Below are positions 55,381 through 64,000 of a DNA stretch of 64,000 bases, in pieces. The stretch comes from Salipiger pentaromativorans (GTDB lineage Bacteria > Pseudomonadota > Alphaproteobacteria > Rhodobacterales > Rhodobacteraceae): assembly GCF_024721115.1 (NCBI RefSeq), contig NZ_JAMDHK010000004.1, forward strand, positions 209,862 through 273,861. The letters are read 5' to 3'. The notes under the pieces are model-generated. The model worked only from the letters and a program-made list of their open reading frames with translations. It did not search any database and had not been told where the DNA came from. A program made the translations under genes and the position numbers. Numbering within the stretch: position 1 is the stretch's first letter; each line of letters opens with the position of its first letter.

Positions 55381-56517
55381 ATGTCCGTGAAAACGCTTCT
55401 CGCCGCCGCGAGCCTGGTGGCAATGGCCGCCGCCGCGCAGGCCGAGGTCAAGGTCGGTCTGATCACCACGCTTTCGGGCGGCGGCGCGAGCCTCGGGATC
55501 GACACGCGCGACGGGTTCCTGCTGGCGATGGACGCGGCGGGGCGCGACGATGTCGAGGTGATCGTCGAGGACGACCAGCGCAAGCCGGATGTGGCGGTGC
55601 AGATCGCCGACAAGATGATCCAGTCCGACAAGGTCGATATCCTGACCGGCATCGTCTGGTCGAACCTCGCCATGGCCGTGGTGCCCGCCGCCACCGCGCA
55701 GGGCAAATTCTACCTCTCGACCAATGCCGCCCCCGCGCAACTCGCGGGCAAGGGCTGCAACCCGAATTACTTCTCGGTCTCCTATCAGAACGACAACCTG
55801 CACGAGGCCGCTGGCGCCTATGCCAAATCTGAGGGCTATACCAAGCCCTTCATCATGGCGCCCAACTATCCTGCCGGCCATGACAGCCTGAACGGGTTCA
55901 AACGCTTCTATGGCGGCGAGCTGGCGGGCGAGGTCTTTACCCAGCTCGGACAGACCGATTACGCCGCCGAGCTGGCGCAGATCCGGGCCAGCGGCGCCGA
56001 CAGCATCTTCTTCTTCCTGCCCGGCGGCATGGGGATCTCCTTCCTCAAGCAATATGCCGACAGCGGCATCGAGCTGCCGGTGATGGGCCCCGCCTTCTCC
56101 TTCGATCAGGCGATCCTTCAGGCGGTGGGCGACGCCGCACTTGGCGTCAAGAACGGCTCCAACTGGTCCAAGGATCTCGACGTGCCGGCCAACGCCGCCT
56201 TCGTCAGCGCATTCGAGGAGAAATACGGCCGGCTGCCCTCGCTCTACGCCGCCTATGGCTATGACACCGCGAACCTGATGCTCTCGGCGCTGGACAAAGC
56301 CGAGCCCTCGGATGCCGATGCCTTCCGCGCGGCGCTGAAGGCTGCCGATTTCGACAGCGTGCGGGGCAAGTTCTCCTTCGACACCAACAATCACCCGATC
56401 CAGGACATCTATATCCGCGAGGTGATCAAGGAGGGCGACATCTACACCAACAAGATCGTCGCCACCGCGATCGAGGACCGGTCGAGCGCCTATGTCGCCG
56501 ACTGCCCGATGCAGTAA
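55381..56517 (+). CDS. Branched-chain amino acid-type ABC substrate-binding protein
   Basis: A 378-residue periplasmic binding protein with signal peptide MSVKTLLAAASLVAMAAAAQA. The mature EVKVGLITTLSGGGASLGIDTRDGFLLAMD start and the DDQRKPDVAVQIADKMIQSDKVD block are typical of LivJ-like (family 5/6) proteins. The ligand may be an amino acid, amide or aromatic acid; it cannot be read from sequence. First gene of a complete five-gene liv-type operon. Confidence 0.9.
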   Translation: MSVKTLLAAASLVAMAAAAQAEVKVGLITTLSGGGASLGIDTRDGFLLAMDAAGRDDVEVIVEDDQRKPDVAVQIADKMIQSDKVDILTGIVWSNLAMAVVPAATAQGKFYLSTNAAPAQLAGKGCNPNYFSVSYQNDNLHEAAGAYAKSEGYTKPFIMAPNYPAGHDSLNGFKRFYGGELAGEVFTQLGQTDYAAELAQIRASGADSIFFFLPGGMGISFLKQYADSGIELPVMGPAFSFDQAILQAVGDAALGVKNGSNWSKDLDVPANAAFVSAFEEKYGRLPSLYAAYGYDTANLMLSALDKAEPSDADAFRAALKAADFDSVRGKFSFDTNNHPIQDIYIREVIKEGDIYTNKIVATAIEDRSSAYVADCPMQ

Positions 56518-56526
56518 ACCCGGCAG

Positions 56527-56544
56527 GGGCCGCCCCGGCGGCCC
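56527..56544 (+). other. Hairpin after the liv-type binding-protein gene
   Basis: GGGCCGCC and GGCGGCCC (56527-56534 and 56537-56544) form a tight hairpin 10 bp after the stop codon, before the permease gene. Confidence 0.5.
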
Positions 56545-56564
56545 GCCCGAGACGAGCGCCCGCA

Positions 56565-57485
56565 ATGTCCCCGATCCTGCTTGCTGAACAGGTCCTGAAC
56601 GGCCTGCAATCCGGTGTCATGCTGTTTCTCATGGCCGCCGGGCTGACGCTGATCTTCGGCGTCATGGGGCTCATCAACCTGGCGCATGGTTCGCTCTACA
56701 TGGTGGGGGCCTTTGCCGCCGCCGCGGTCGCGGGGCTCACCGGCTCGTTCCTGCTGGCGCTGGTGGCGGCGCTGGCCGCCGCCGCTGCCGCCGGTGCGCT
56801 GGTCGAGCTGCTGGTCATCCGCAGGCTTTATGCCAAGGACCATCTCGACCAGGTGCTCGCCACTTTCGCGCTGATCCTGATCTTTTCCGAAGGCACGCGC
56901 TGGCTTTTCGGCTCCTTCCCGCTCTATCTCGACATTCCCGAGGCGCTCTCGGGCACCGTGACCCTGCCCGGAGGGATCGCCTATCCCGCCTACCGGCTGG
57001 CGCTGATCGGGGTGGGGATTGCCGTGGCGCTGGGGCTCTGGTGGCTGAACGCCCGCACCCGGCTCGGCATCCGCATCCGCGCGGGCGAGAACGACCGCGA
57101 GATGATCGCGGCGCTGGGGGTGGATATTTCCAAGCTCTACACGCTGGTGTTTGCGCTCGGCGCGGCGCTGGCGGGGCTCGCGGGCGCGCTGGTGGGGGCG
57201 ATCCAGTCGGTGCAGGTGGGTATGGGCGAGCCGGTGCTGATCCTCGCCTTCGTGGTGATCGTGATCGGCGGCATCGGCTCAATCAAGGGCGCGCTGATCG
57301 GCGCGCTGCTGGTCGGGCTCACCGATACGCTGGGCGGCGTGCTGCTGCCCGAGCTCTTCAAGCTCTTCACCGACCCGGCCAGCGCCGCCGCCAGCGGTTC
57401 GGCCTTTGCCTCCATGGCGATCTATATCCTGATGGCGGCGGTGCTGATCTGGCGGCCCACCGGATTGTTCGGGGCAAGGGCATGA
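56565..57485 (+). CDS. livH: Branched-chain amino acid-type ABC permease (LivH)
   Basis: A 306-residue inner-membrane permease with about eight helices. The LTLIFGVMGLINLAHGSLYMVGAFAAA start and the GIRIRAGENDREMIAALGVDISKLY loop (EAA-like coupling motif) are LivH features. Overlaps livM by 4 bp (ATGA). Confidence 0.9.
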   Translation: MSPILLAEQVLNGLQSGVMLFLMAAGLTLIFGVMGLINLAHGSLYMVGAFAAAAVAGLTGSFLLALVAALAAAAAAGALVELLVIRRLYAKDHLDQVLATFALILIFSEGTRWLFGSFPLYLDIPEALSGTVTLPGGIAYPAYRLALIGVGIAVALGLWWLNARTRLGIRIRAGENDREMIAALGVDISKLYTLVFALGAALAGLAGALVGAIQSVQVGMGEPVLILAFVVIVIGGIGSIKGALIGALLVGLTDTLGGVLLPELFKLFTDPASAAASGSAFASMAIYILMAAVLIWRPTGLFGARA

Positions 57486-58462
57486 GCCGGGAAAGCTGGC
57501 TCAACACCGCGCTGCTGCTGGCGCTGGTGGCGGTGCCGGGATGGGCGCTCTGGGCGGACGAGCCCTTTACCATCACGCTTGCCACCCGCGCGGTGATCTT
57601 TGCGCTGGCGGCGGTGGGGCTGAACATCGCGCTGGGGATGGGCGGGCTGGTGAGCCTCGGCCATGCGGTGTTTTTCGGCATCGGCGGCTATGCGATGGGG
57701 ATCCTTGCGAGCCATGCGCAGACCTATACCGCGCTGATGGAGTGGCCCTTTGTGATCGAGGGCACAAAATCCATGCCGGTGATCTGGCTTGTGGCGGTGG
57801 CGGCCTCTTCCTGCGCTGCGCTTGTCATCGGGTTGTTGAGTCTGCGCACCTCGGGGGTCTATTTCATCATGATCACGCTGGCCTTCGGTCAGATGATGTA
57901 TTTCTTCGCGATCTCCTGGCCGGCCTATGGCGGCGAGGACGGCCTGTCGATCTATGTGCGCAACGGCTTTCCGGGGCTGAACACGCTTGTTCCGATCCAG
58001 TTCTACGGCATCTGCCTCGTCTGGCTCTGCATCGCGCTTTTGCTTTACGCCCGGCTGATGCGCTCGCCCTTCGGGCTGGCGCTGAACGCGGCGCGGCAGG
58101 TGCCGGCGCGGGTGCGGGCGGTGGGGCTCGACCCGAGGCGGCTGCAACTGGTGGCGCTGGTGATCTCGGGCGGCATCACCGGGCTTGCCGGGGCGCTCTT
58201 TGCCGATCTCAACCGCTTTGTGAGCCCTTCCATGCTGAGCTGGCAGATGTCGGGTGAGATCATGGTGTTCGTCATCATCGGCGGCGTGGCGCGGCTTTTC
58301 GGCCCGGTGGCGGGGGCGGGGTTCTATGTGCTGCTGGAGCATCTTCTGGGCGGGGTCAGCGAGTTCTGGCAGATCTTCCTCGGGCTCTTCCTGCTGGCGG
58401 TGGTGCTGTTCGGCAAGGGCGGTCTGGTGGGGATGATCGCGGGGAGGCGGGGTAATGGCTGA
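57482..58462 (+). CDS. livM: Branched-chain amino acid-type ABC permease (LivM)
   Basis: A 326-residue permease partner. LNIALGMGGLVSLGHAVFFGIGGYAMGIL is the LivM opening; FGLALNAARQVPARVRAVGLDPRRLQLVALVISG is the coupling loop. The ATG lies in the livH stop. Its end overlaps livG by 8 bp. Confidence 0.9.
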   Translation: MSRESWLNTALLLALVAVPGWALWADEPFTITLATRAVIFALAAVGLNIALGMGGLVSLGHAVFFGIGGYAMGILASHAQTYTALMEWPFVIEGTKSMPVIWLVAVAASSCAALVIGLLSLRTSGVYFIMITLAFGQMMYFFAISWPAYGGEDGLSIYVRNGFPGLNTLVPIQFYGICLVWLCIALLLYARLMRSPFGLALNAARQVPARVRAVGLDPRRLQLVALVISGGITGLAGALFADLNRFVSPSMLSWQMSGEIMVFVIIGGVARLFGPVAGAGFYVLLEHLLGGVSEFWQIFLGLFLLAVVLFGKGGLVGMIAGRRGNG

Positions 58463-59200
58463 GCCGGTTCTGGCCACGCATGGGCTCAGCAAGGCCTTTG
58501 GCGCACTTCAGGCGAGCGACGGGATTTCCATCGACCTGCGGCCGGGCGAGATCCACGCCATCATCGGGCCGAACGGCGCGGGGAAATCCACGCTGATCGC
58601 GCAGATCTGCGGTGCGCTTGCCCCCGATGCCGGGCGGGTGGAGTTCCTCGGGCGCGACGTGACGCGCGAGAGCACCGAGGCGCGGGCGGCGCGCGGGCTG
58701 GCGCGGACCTTCCAGACCTCGGCGCTGGCGATGGAGGACACGGTTCTGCAAAACGCGCTGCTCGGCGCGCTTGGGGCCAGCGGGCGGCCATGGCGGTTCT
58801 TTGCGCGGGCGGATCGGGATGCAAGCCTGCGCGCCCGTGCCGAGGCGGCGCTGGAGGCGGTGGGGCTTGCCGATCTGGCCGAGCTGCGCACCGCCGAGCT
58901 GAGCCATGGCCAGCGCCGGCAGCTTGAGGTGGCAGTCGCGCTGACGCTGGCGCCCAAGGCCTTTGTCATGGACGAGCCGATGGCCGGGCTGGGGCAGGAG
59001 GGCTCTAAACGTCTGACCGGGTTCCTTGACGGGCTGCGGGCGCAGGCGCCGATCCTGCTGGTGGAGCACGATATGGACGCGGTCTTTGCGCTGGCCGACC
59101 GGATCAGCGTGCTGGTCTATGGAAAGGTGATCGCCACCGGCAGCGTCGAGGAGATCCGCCGCGACCCGCAGGTGCGCGACGCCTATCTGGGAGAGGAGGC

Positions 59201-59204
<4 letters not shown>
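58455..59204 (+). CDS. livG: Branched-chain amino acid-type ABC ATPase (LivG)
   Basis: A 249-residue ATPase. Walker A GPNGAGKSTL, signature LSHGQRRQLE (in place of LSGGQ), Walker B KAFVMDEPMAGLG, switch LVEHDMDAVF, consistent with LivG. The SHGQ signature is common in this family. Overlaps livF by 4 bp. Confidence 0.9.
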
Positions 59205-59887
<683 letters not shown>

Positions 59888-60222
59888 GCGCGCGGCAGGC
59901 CCTGCCGGTGCGATTCGCGCTGGCGTGCCTGCCAGGGGCATTTGCTCAAAACAGACACAAATCGGGCATTTTTTCGGATTTGTCGCCATATGGCGATCAG
60001 CGCATCCGTTCGGTCGGGTTTCTGGGTTCCCATAGGTAAACCTATGGCCAGACAGCTTTTCTCTGCCGCGTGTGAAGGAGGCTGTCACTGTTTCCAAAAT
60101 GGATACACAAAGTTTCTGCCGGTTTTTCGCCGCAAAGGGCTTAGGTTGCGCAAGCTGCAGTGCACGCTGCTGGGAAGGGTGCAGTTTGGTTGGCTCTTCC
60201 CGTTTCTGGTAGAGGATCCGCA
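59888..60222 (+). promoter_or_regulatory. Upstream region of the PIG-L fusion gene with operator-like palindromes
   Basis: 335 bp without a gene. It holds TCGCCATATGGCGA (59983-59996), an 8-bp inverted repeat CCATAGGT-AA-ACCTATGG (60030-60047) and GACAGC...GCTGTC (60051-60084 area). A clear -10/-35 is not seen. These are probably regulator sites. Confidence 0.4.
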
Positions 60223-62682
60223 ATGCCCACATTCGACCCGAACGCCGCTCTCGGCGATGTGGAGGATATCCATGGCGCCTTCGAGATCGAGGTGGTCGCC
60301 CGTTTCGACGATGTTCTCGCCGGCTATTGGCAGCGGGTTCTCGACCTCGGCGACGGCCCGGCGACGAACAACATCCTTCTGGCGCAGGTCGAGAACACCA
60401 CCGACATGGTGTTTGCCATCTACCAGAACGGCGAGAACTACCGGGTTACCGCGCCCGATGCGATCGTCGAGGGGGAAACGGCGACCTGGAATGTCGGTGT
60501 CGATCCGGATGGGCTGATGTGGATCGCCAAGGACGGCGTGCGGCTGGGCGAGGCGCAGGGGGTGGTGCCGTCCGACACCTCGCGGCTGAACGAATTGCTG
60601 GGAGAGTCCAACTGGGCGGACGACGCCCCGCTGGAAGGGGCGGTTCTGGGCATCGACGTGACCAATGCGGCCGAAACCCCGGATGGCGGTTTTCTGAACG
60701 AGCCCGCGCAGATCGGCGGGGCGTTCCGGCTCGATGTCGCGGCGCGCTATGACGATCTGTCGGGGCGCTCCTGGCAGGGGGTGTTCGATTTCGCGGACGA
60801 TGCGGGCACCAGCAGCATTGCGCTGACCCAGGTCGGCGCGACCGGGGACATGATGTTCGCCATCGTGCAGGATGGCGTGACCTATTCGGTCACCGCGCCC
60901 GACGCCATCGAAGAGGGCGAGATGGCGCATTGGGCGGTCGGCATCGAGGCGGACGGCACCATGTGGCTGGAAAAGGACGGCGCGCGGCTGGCGGAAGGTC
61001 AGGGCGTGGTGCCCGCCGATGTGAGCCGCGACGATCTGCTGATCGGCGACAGCGGCCAGTCCGGCGGCGATCCGCTGGACGGGGTCGTGCTCGACCTCAC
61101 GGTCACAGGCGGCGATCCGGTGGAAGATCCGGTGGTGCCCGAAGATCCGACCGCTCCGGAGGACCCGGCGGTCCCGGAGGATCCCGTTGTTCCCGAGGAA
61201 CCGGTGGATCCTGTCGACCCCGATCCGACGCCGGCGGAGGAACTGCCGCAGATCGACGGCGCTTTCCGGCTGGATGTGACGGCGCGGTTCGACGATGTGC
61301 AGGGCGCCTATTGGCAGCGGGTGGTGGATTTCGGCGACGGCCCTGCCACGAACAACATCATTCTGGGGCAGATCGAGAATACCTCGGACATGATGTTCGA
61401 GATCTGGCAGGACGGCAGCGTCTACCGGGCCATCGCGCCGGACTCGATCGTGCAGGGGGAAACCGCCGACTGGAGCGCCGGAGTCGATCCGGACGGGCTG
61501 ATGTGGCTCGAGAAGGACGGCGTGCGGCTGGCCGAGGCCGATGGCGTGGTGCCCGAGGACACCGACCGCGAAAATCTGCTGGTGGGCGAATCCAACTGGC
61601 CCGGAGACGATCCGCTTGTCGGCGAGGTCACGGAGATTTCGGTCACGGCGCTGACCGAACCGGCCGACCCCGGAGAGGATCCGCCGGTGGAAGACCCGGT
61701 GGTGACCGATCCCACGGACCCAACCGATCCCACCGATCCGACCGACCCCACGGATCCGACCGACCCGGTGGCCGCCGGCGCCGGCGACATGATCTTTGTG
61801 GCGCATCAGGACGACGACCTGCTGTTCATGAACCCCACGATCAGCGAGTTGATCGACGCGGATGAACCGGTGACGACGGTCTATCTGACCTCGGGCGATT
61901 TCGGTCTGGACGAATCCTATTGGGGGGCACGGGAACAGGGCGAAAAGGATGCCTATGCCCATATGGCGGGGTCGAACGACTGGGTCGATGAAACCGTAAG
62001 CGTCTCGGCCGGCGGGCAGGAGTACGAGATCGCCAGCTCCTATCTTGCCAGCCAGCCCGAGATCCGGCTCTATTTCATGCGTCTTCCCGACGGCTTCTCG
62101 GGCACCGGCTCGGACACTTACGGGCTCGAAAGTCTGGAAAAGCTGTGGGACGGCTCGATCGAGACCATGACCGCGGTCGATGACAGCGCCACCTATTCGC
62201 GTGACGAGCTGCTGAATGTCCTGACGGCGTTGATGGATCGGCATCAGCCCGACCAGATCCATATCCAGGATCACAGCAGCGAACATGTCGATCTGGAGCA
62301 TTCCGATCACGTACATGCCTCGGAATTCGCCGCTTCCGCCGCGGCGGATTACAGCGGCGACCTGACGGTCACGAGCTATTACGGCTATGCCACCTGGGGC
62401 TTCGAGGAGAACGTGGTCGGCGCCGAGCACGAAGAGATGCGCGATACTTTCCTGGAGTATGCTGGCCACGACCCGCAGGTCTGGGGCGGCGACGGCCAGT
62501 TGATCGACGCCTACGAAGAGTGGCTACAGCGCGAATACGTGGCCGAGGAATACACGCAGGGCGCCACGCCGCAGGCCGCGCTGGCGGCGCTGATGCTCGT
62601 GTCCGACACGGTGGTGGAGGAAGAGGCGCAGCAGCTTCTCGATGCCGAGGCGGAGGCCGCCGACGAGGTGCTGGTCGCCTGA
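60223..62682 (+). CDS. Large protein: three LamG-like modules plus PIG-L deacetylase domain
   Basis: An 819-residue acidic protein. Three tandem modules (about 16-148, 163-296 and 343-478) share FDD..YWQRV.DFGDGPATNNI.LGQ and GLMWLEKDGVRLAE motifs and look like concanavalin/LamG folds. Proline/aspartate linkers lie at 297-342 (PEDP-rich) and 479-516 (seven TDP repeats, DNA 61705-61767). The C-terminal domain (about 521-770) is PIG-L/LmbE-like: AHQDDD (527-532) and HSDH (693-696) replace the usual AHPDDE and HxDH metal motifs. No signal peptide or RTX repeat is visible, so the route out of the cell, if any, is unclear. AGAGGA lies before the ATG. Expected function: hydrolysis of an N-acetyl group on a surface or extracellular glycan; this is inference. 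Confidence 0.8.
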   Translation: MPTFDPNAALGDVEDIHGAFEIEVVARFDDVLAGYWQRVLDLGDGPATNNILLAQVENTTDMVFAIYQNGENYRVTAPDAIVEGETATWNVGVDPDGLMWIAKDGVRLGEAQGVVPSDTSRLNELLGESNWADDAPLEGAVLGIDVTNAAETPDGGFLNEPAQIGGAFRLDVAARYDDLSGRSWQGVFDFADDAGTSSIALTQVGATGDMMFAIVQDGVTYSVTAPDAIEEGEMAHWAVGIEADGTMWLEKDGARLAEGQGVVPADVSRDDLLIGDSGQSGGDPLDGVVLDLTVTGGDPVEDPVVPEDPTAPEDPAVPEDPVVPEEPVDPVDPDPTPAEELPQIDGAFRLDVTARFDDVQGAYWQRVVDFGDGPATNNIILGQIENTSDMMFEIWQDGSVYRAIAPDSIVQGETADWSAGVDPDGLMWLEKDGVRLAEADGVVPEDTDRENLLVGESNWPGDDPLVGEVTEISVTALTEPADPGEDPPVEDPVVTDPTDPTDPTDPTDPTDPTDPVAAGAGDMIFVAHQDDDLLFMNPTISELIDADEPVTTVYLTSGDFGLDESYWGAREQGEKDAYAHMAGSNDWVDETVSVSAGGQEYEIASSYLASQPEIRLYFMRLPDGFSGTGSDTYGLESLEKLWDGSIETMTAVDDSATYSRDELLNVLTALMDRHQPDQIHIQDHSSEHVDLEHSDHVHASEFAASAAADYSGDLTVTSYYGYATWGFEENVVGAEHEEMRDTFLEYAGHDPQVWGGDGQLIDAYEEWLQREYVAEEYTQGATPQAALAALMLVSDTVVEEEAQQLLDAEAEAADEVLVA
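61705..61767 (+). repeat. In-frame TDP tandem repeat
   Basis: Seven TDP tripeptide repeats (9-bp units ACCGAYCCN) in the linker before the PIG-L domain. Unit number may vary between strains. Confidence 0.8.
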
Positions 62683-62783
62683 TGTCGGGCAGGCCGGTCG
62701 CAGACCCTGCCGGCGGTCTGAACGGTGTCTTGTCCCGGGCGGCGCTTTGGGGTTCAGTCGGGCTTTCGATAGGAGAGCCGCCG

Positions 62784-63629
62784 ATGACCCAAGCGCCCCC
62801 CGATGCCGATGCCCGCCGTGCCATTCCGCCGGTGGTCGCCTATCCGCCCGACACGCTGCCGCGCCCCGATCTGGCGCTTTATGCCGGCGCGCTGGCGGGG
62901 GCGACCCTTGTCGGGTCCGCAACCGCCGCTCCGCGTGAGGCGTGCAGCTTTCGCGTCGCCGCCGGGCAGTTCTTCCGCATCCGCAGCGTCGACGGGCCGC
63001 AGGTGGGGGACCTGAACCTCTGGCATGACGGCGATCTGAGCGAGCGGTTCTATTCCGGCAAGACCCGCGCTTTGCACGGCACCCATGTAAGCACGGGAGA
63101 ACGGCTCTGGTCGTCCTTTCCGCATCTGCGCCCGATGGCCACCATCGTCGAGGATACGCTCGACTGGTACGGGATCGACACCTTTGGCGGCGCGGTGCAC
63201 GATGTGATCGGCACGCGCTGCGATCCCTATACCGGCAATCTCCTGTCGGGGACGCAATATCATCACTGCTGCCATTCGAACCTGACACGGGCGCTCGCCG
63301 ACGCGCTGGAGATCCCGCTGGCCGAGGCCGAACCGCATGTGCATGACGTGCTGAACGTCTTCATGTGTACTGGGTTCACCCGCGACACCGGGCAGTATTT
63401 CATGAAAGCGAGCCCCGTGCGGCCCGGCGATCACCTGACGGTTTTCGCCGAGATCGACCTGCTGGGCGCACTCAGCGCCTGTCCCGGCGGCGATTGCTCG
63501 TCCGAGCACAGCTCGGACGAGGCGCGGTGCTACCCGTTGCAGGTGGAGATCCTCGCCCCCGCCGTCGGGGCGCTGGAGGGCTGGCAGCCGCCGGCGCGCA
63601 GCGGCTATGACGGCAGCCACGGGCGCTAG
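62784..63629 (+). CDS. DUF1989 urea carboxylase-associated-type protein
   Basis: A 281-residue protein matching DUF1989: VAAGQFFRIRSVDGPQVGDLNLWHDGDLSERFYSGKTRALHGTHVSTGERLWS, GTQYHHCCHSNLTRAL and the ending GGDCSSEHSSDEARCYPLQVEI. Clustered Cys/His residues suggest metal binding. Members occur beside urea amidolyase or guanidine/amine catabolism genes; none is present here. AGGAG lies before the ATG at 62784. About 100 bp separate it from the PIG-L gene. Confidence 0.82.
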   Translation: MTQAPPDADARRAIPPVVAYPPDTLPRPDLALYAGALAGATLVGSATAAPREACSFRVAAGQFFRIRSVDGPQVGDLNLWHDGDLSERFYSGKTRALHGTHVSTGERLWSSFPHLRPMATIVEDTLDWYGIDTFGGAVHDVIGTRCDPYTGNLLSGTQYHHCCHSNLTRALADALEIPLAEAEPHVHDVLNVFMCTGFTRDTGQYFMKASPVRPGDHLTVFAEIDLLGALSACPGGDCSSEHSSDEARCYPLQVEILAPAVGALEGWQPPARSGYDGSHGR

Positions 63630-63635
63630 CCGCGC

Positions 63636-64000
63636 TCAGCCATGCACGAAATGCACCCGGTCGAAGCTCTGCCGCCACGCGGCGACTTCGGGGGCGAGAC
63701 TTTCCGGGTCGTTGGCGCGCAGCGCCTCGGCGATGAGCTTGGCAAGCCTGGGCGCATCGGCGGCGGTCATGCCCCAGCGCACCAGCTCGGGCGTGCCCAG
63801 CCGCAGCCCGTTCATATCGCCGGGCACCGGCGCGCCGGGCAGGCCGATGCCGCAGGCGAGAAACCCGGCGCGGCGCAGCGTCTGCGCCGCCGCCTGACCG
63901 CCGCCCAGCGGCGCCGCCTCGAGGGCGAACTGATGCGAGAGCGTCGGAGCTATTGCGGCGCCATGAACCGCCAGCCCCTCGGCTTGCAGCGCCGAGGAAA
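63636..64000 (-). CDS. Serine hydroxymethyltransferase-like enzyme, 3' part only
   Basis: The frame is open to the right window edge; only the C-terminal 120 or so residues are seen. GLPGAPVPGDMNGLRLGTPELVRWGM is the SHMT C-terminal signature, in a form less conserved than in GlyA (which reads GIRxGTPAxTTRGF). The protein is probably a glyA paralogue or related PLP aldolase. It is convergent with the DUF1989 gene, 6 bp apart. Confidence 0.72.
   Translation of the reverse strand, partial: SSALQAEGLAVHGAAIAPTLSHQFALEAAPLGGGQAAAQTLRRAGFLACGIGLPGAPVPGDMNGLRLGTPELVRWGMTAADAPRLAKLIAEALRANDPESLAPEVAAWRQSFDRVHFVHG

Noticed and set aside
61705-61767. Tandem 9-bp repeats as a possible CRISPR or minisatellite element
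   Set aside because: The repeats stay in frame and encode the TDP linker; there are no spacers or cas genes.
60085-62469. 794-codon frame on the minus strand opposite the PIG-L fusion gene
   Set aside because: An antisense shadow; the plus strand has a ribosome site, internal homologous modules and recognisable motifs.

Overview
The window comes from a GC-rich alphaproteobacterial chromosome, almost certainly Rhodobacterales (Roseobacter/Rhodobacter relatives). The clues are a TCA-cycle block in the order mdh, sucCDAB, lpd and sdhCDAB mixed with ethylmalonyl-CoA pathway genes (mcl2, mch), a PetR/PetP pair, a tpa-tauABC taurine cluster, and a DoeA-like/ArgE pair beside a polyamine-type ABC importer. 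Both ends are cut: ribA on the left and a serine-hydroxymethyltransferase-like gene on the right. I found no rRNA, tRNA, CRISPR array, prophage or insertion sequence.

Layout. 1-2.3 kb: ribA, an L,D-transpeptidase-like gene, a PEBP-like secreted protein and a GntR/FCD regulator. 2.3-10.4 kb: an ArgE-type deacetylase and a DoeA-like M24 hydrolase, divergent from a four-gene polyamine/opine-type ABC importer. 10.4-24.9 kb: a PAS protein, a lytic transglycosylase lipoprotein, an SDR protein, the isoprenoid set dxs-ispA-xseB with a histone-deacetylase-family gene, petR/petP, a branched-chain aminotransferase, AMP nucleosidase, HU, a transglutaminase-like protein, a GNAT protein and tpa. 25.2-28.4 kb: tauABC. 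28.5-32.5 kb: a zinc-ribbon membrane protein, ftsE-ftsX, an acyltransferase and a flavin-binding protein. 32.7-44.6 kb: lpd, sucB, sucA, sucD and sucC on the minus strand, a glycosyltransferase on the plus strand, and mdh. 45.5-52.7 kb: mcl2, nnrU-like, DUF1737, mch and sdhCDAB. 53.8-55 kb: ornithine decarboxylase with a structured leader. 55.4-59.9 kb: a liv-type ABC operon. 60.2-63.6 kb: a large multidomain PIG-L protein and a DUF1989 protein.

How it works together. The central third is a respiratory carbon hub. 2-oxoglutarate dehydrogenase (sucAB, lpd), succinyl-CoA synthetase (sucCD), succinate dehydrogenase (sdhCDAB) and malate dehydrogenase form a continuous arc of the TCA cycle. Mcl2 and Mch connect it to acetyl-CoA assimilation by the ethylmalonyl-CoA route. 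The flanks are scavenging modules, each with a high-affinity ABC importer: diamines or acylated diamino acids, taurine, and branched-chain amino acid-like compounds.

Most notable observations. A duplicated TGTGATCACA palindrome lies upstream of both sucC and sdhC, which suggests an undescribed common TCA operator. Two paralogous small lipoproteins are embedded in the sdh operon. An arginine-rich mini-ORF lies in the leader of the ornithine decarboxylase gene. Two ABC permeases carry large inserted periplasmic domains. A leaderless-looking protein joins three copies of a LamG-like module to a PIG-L deacetylase domain.
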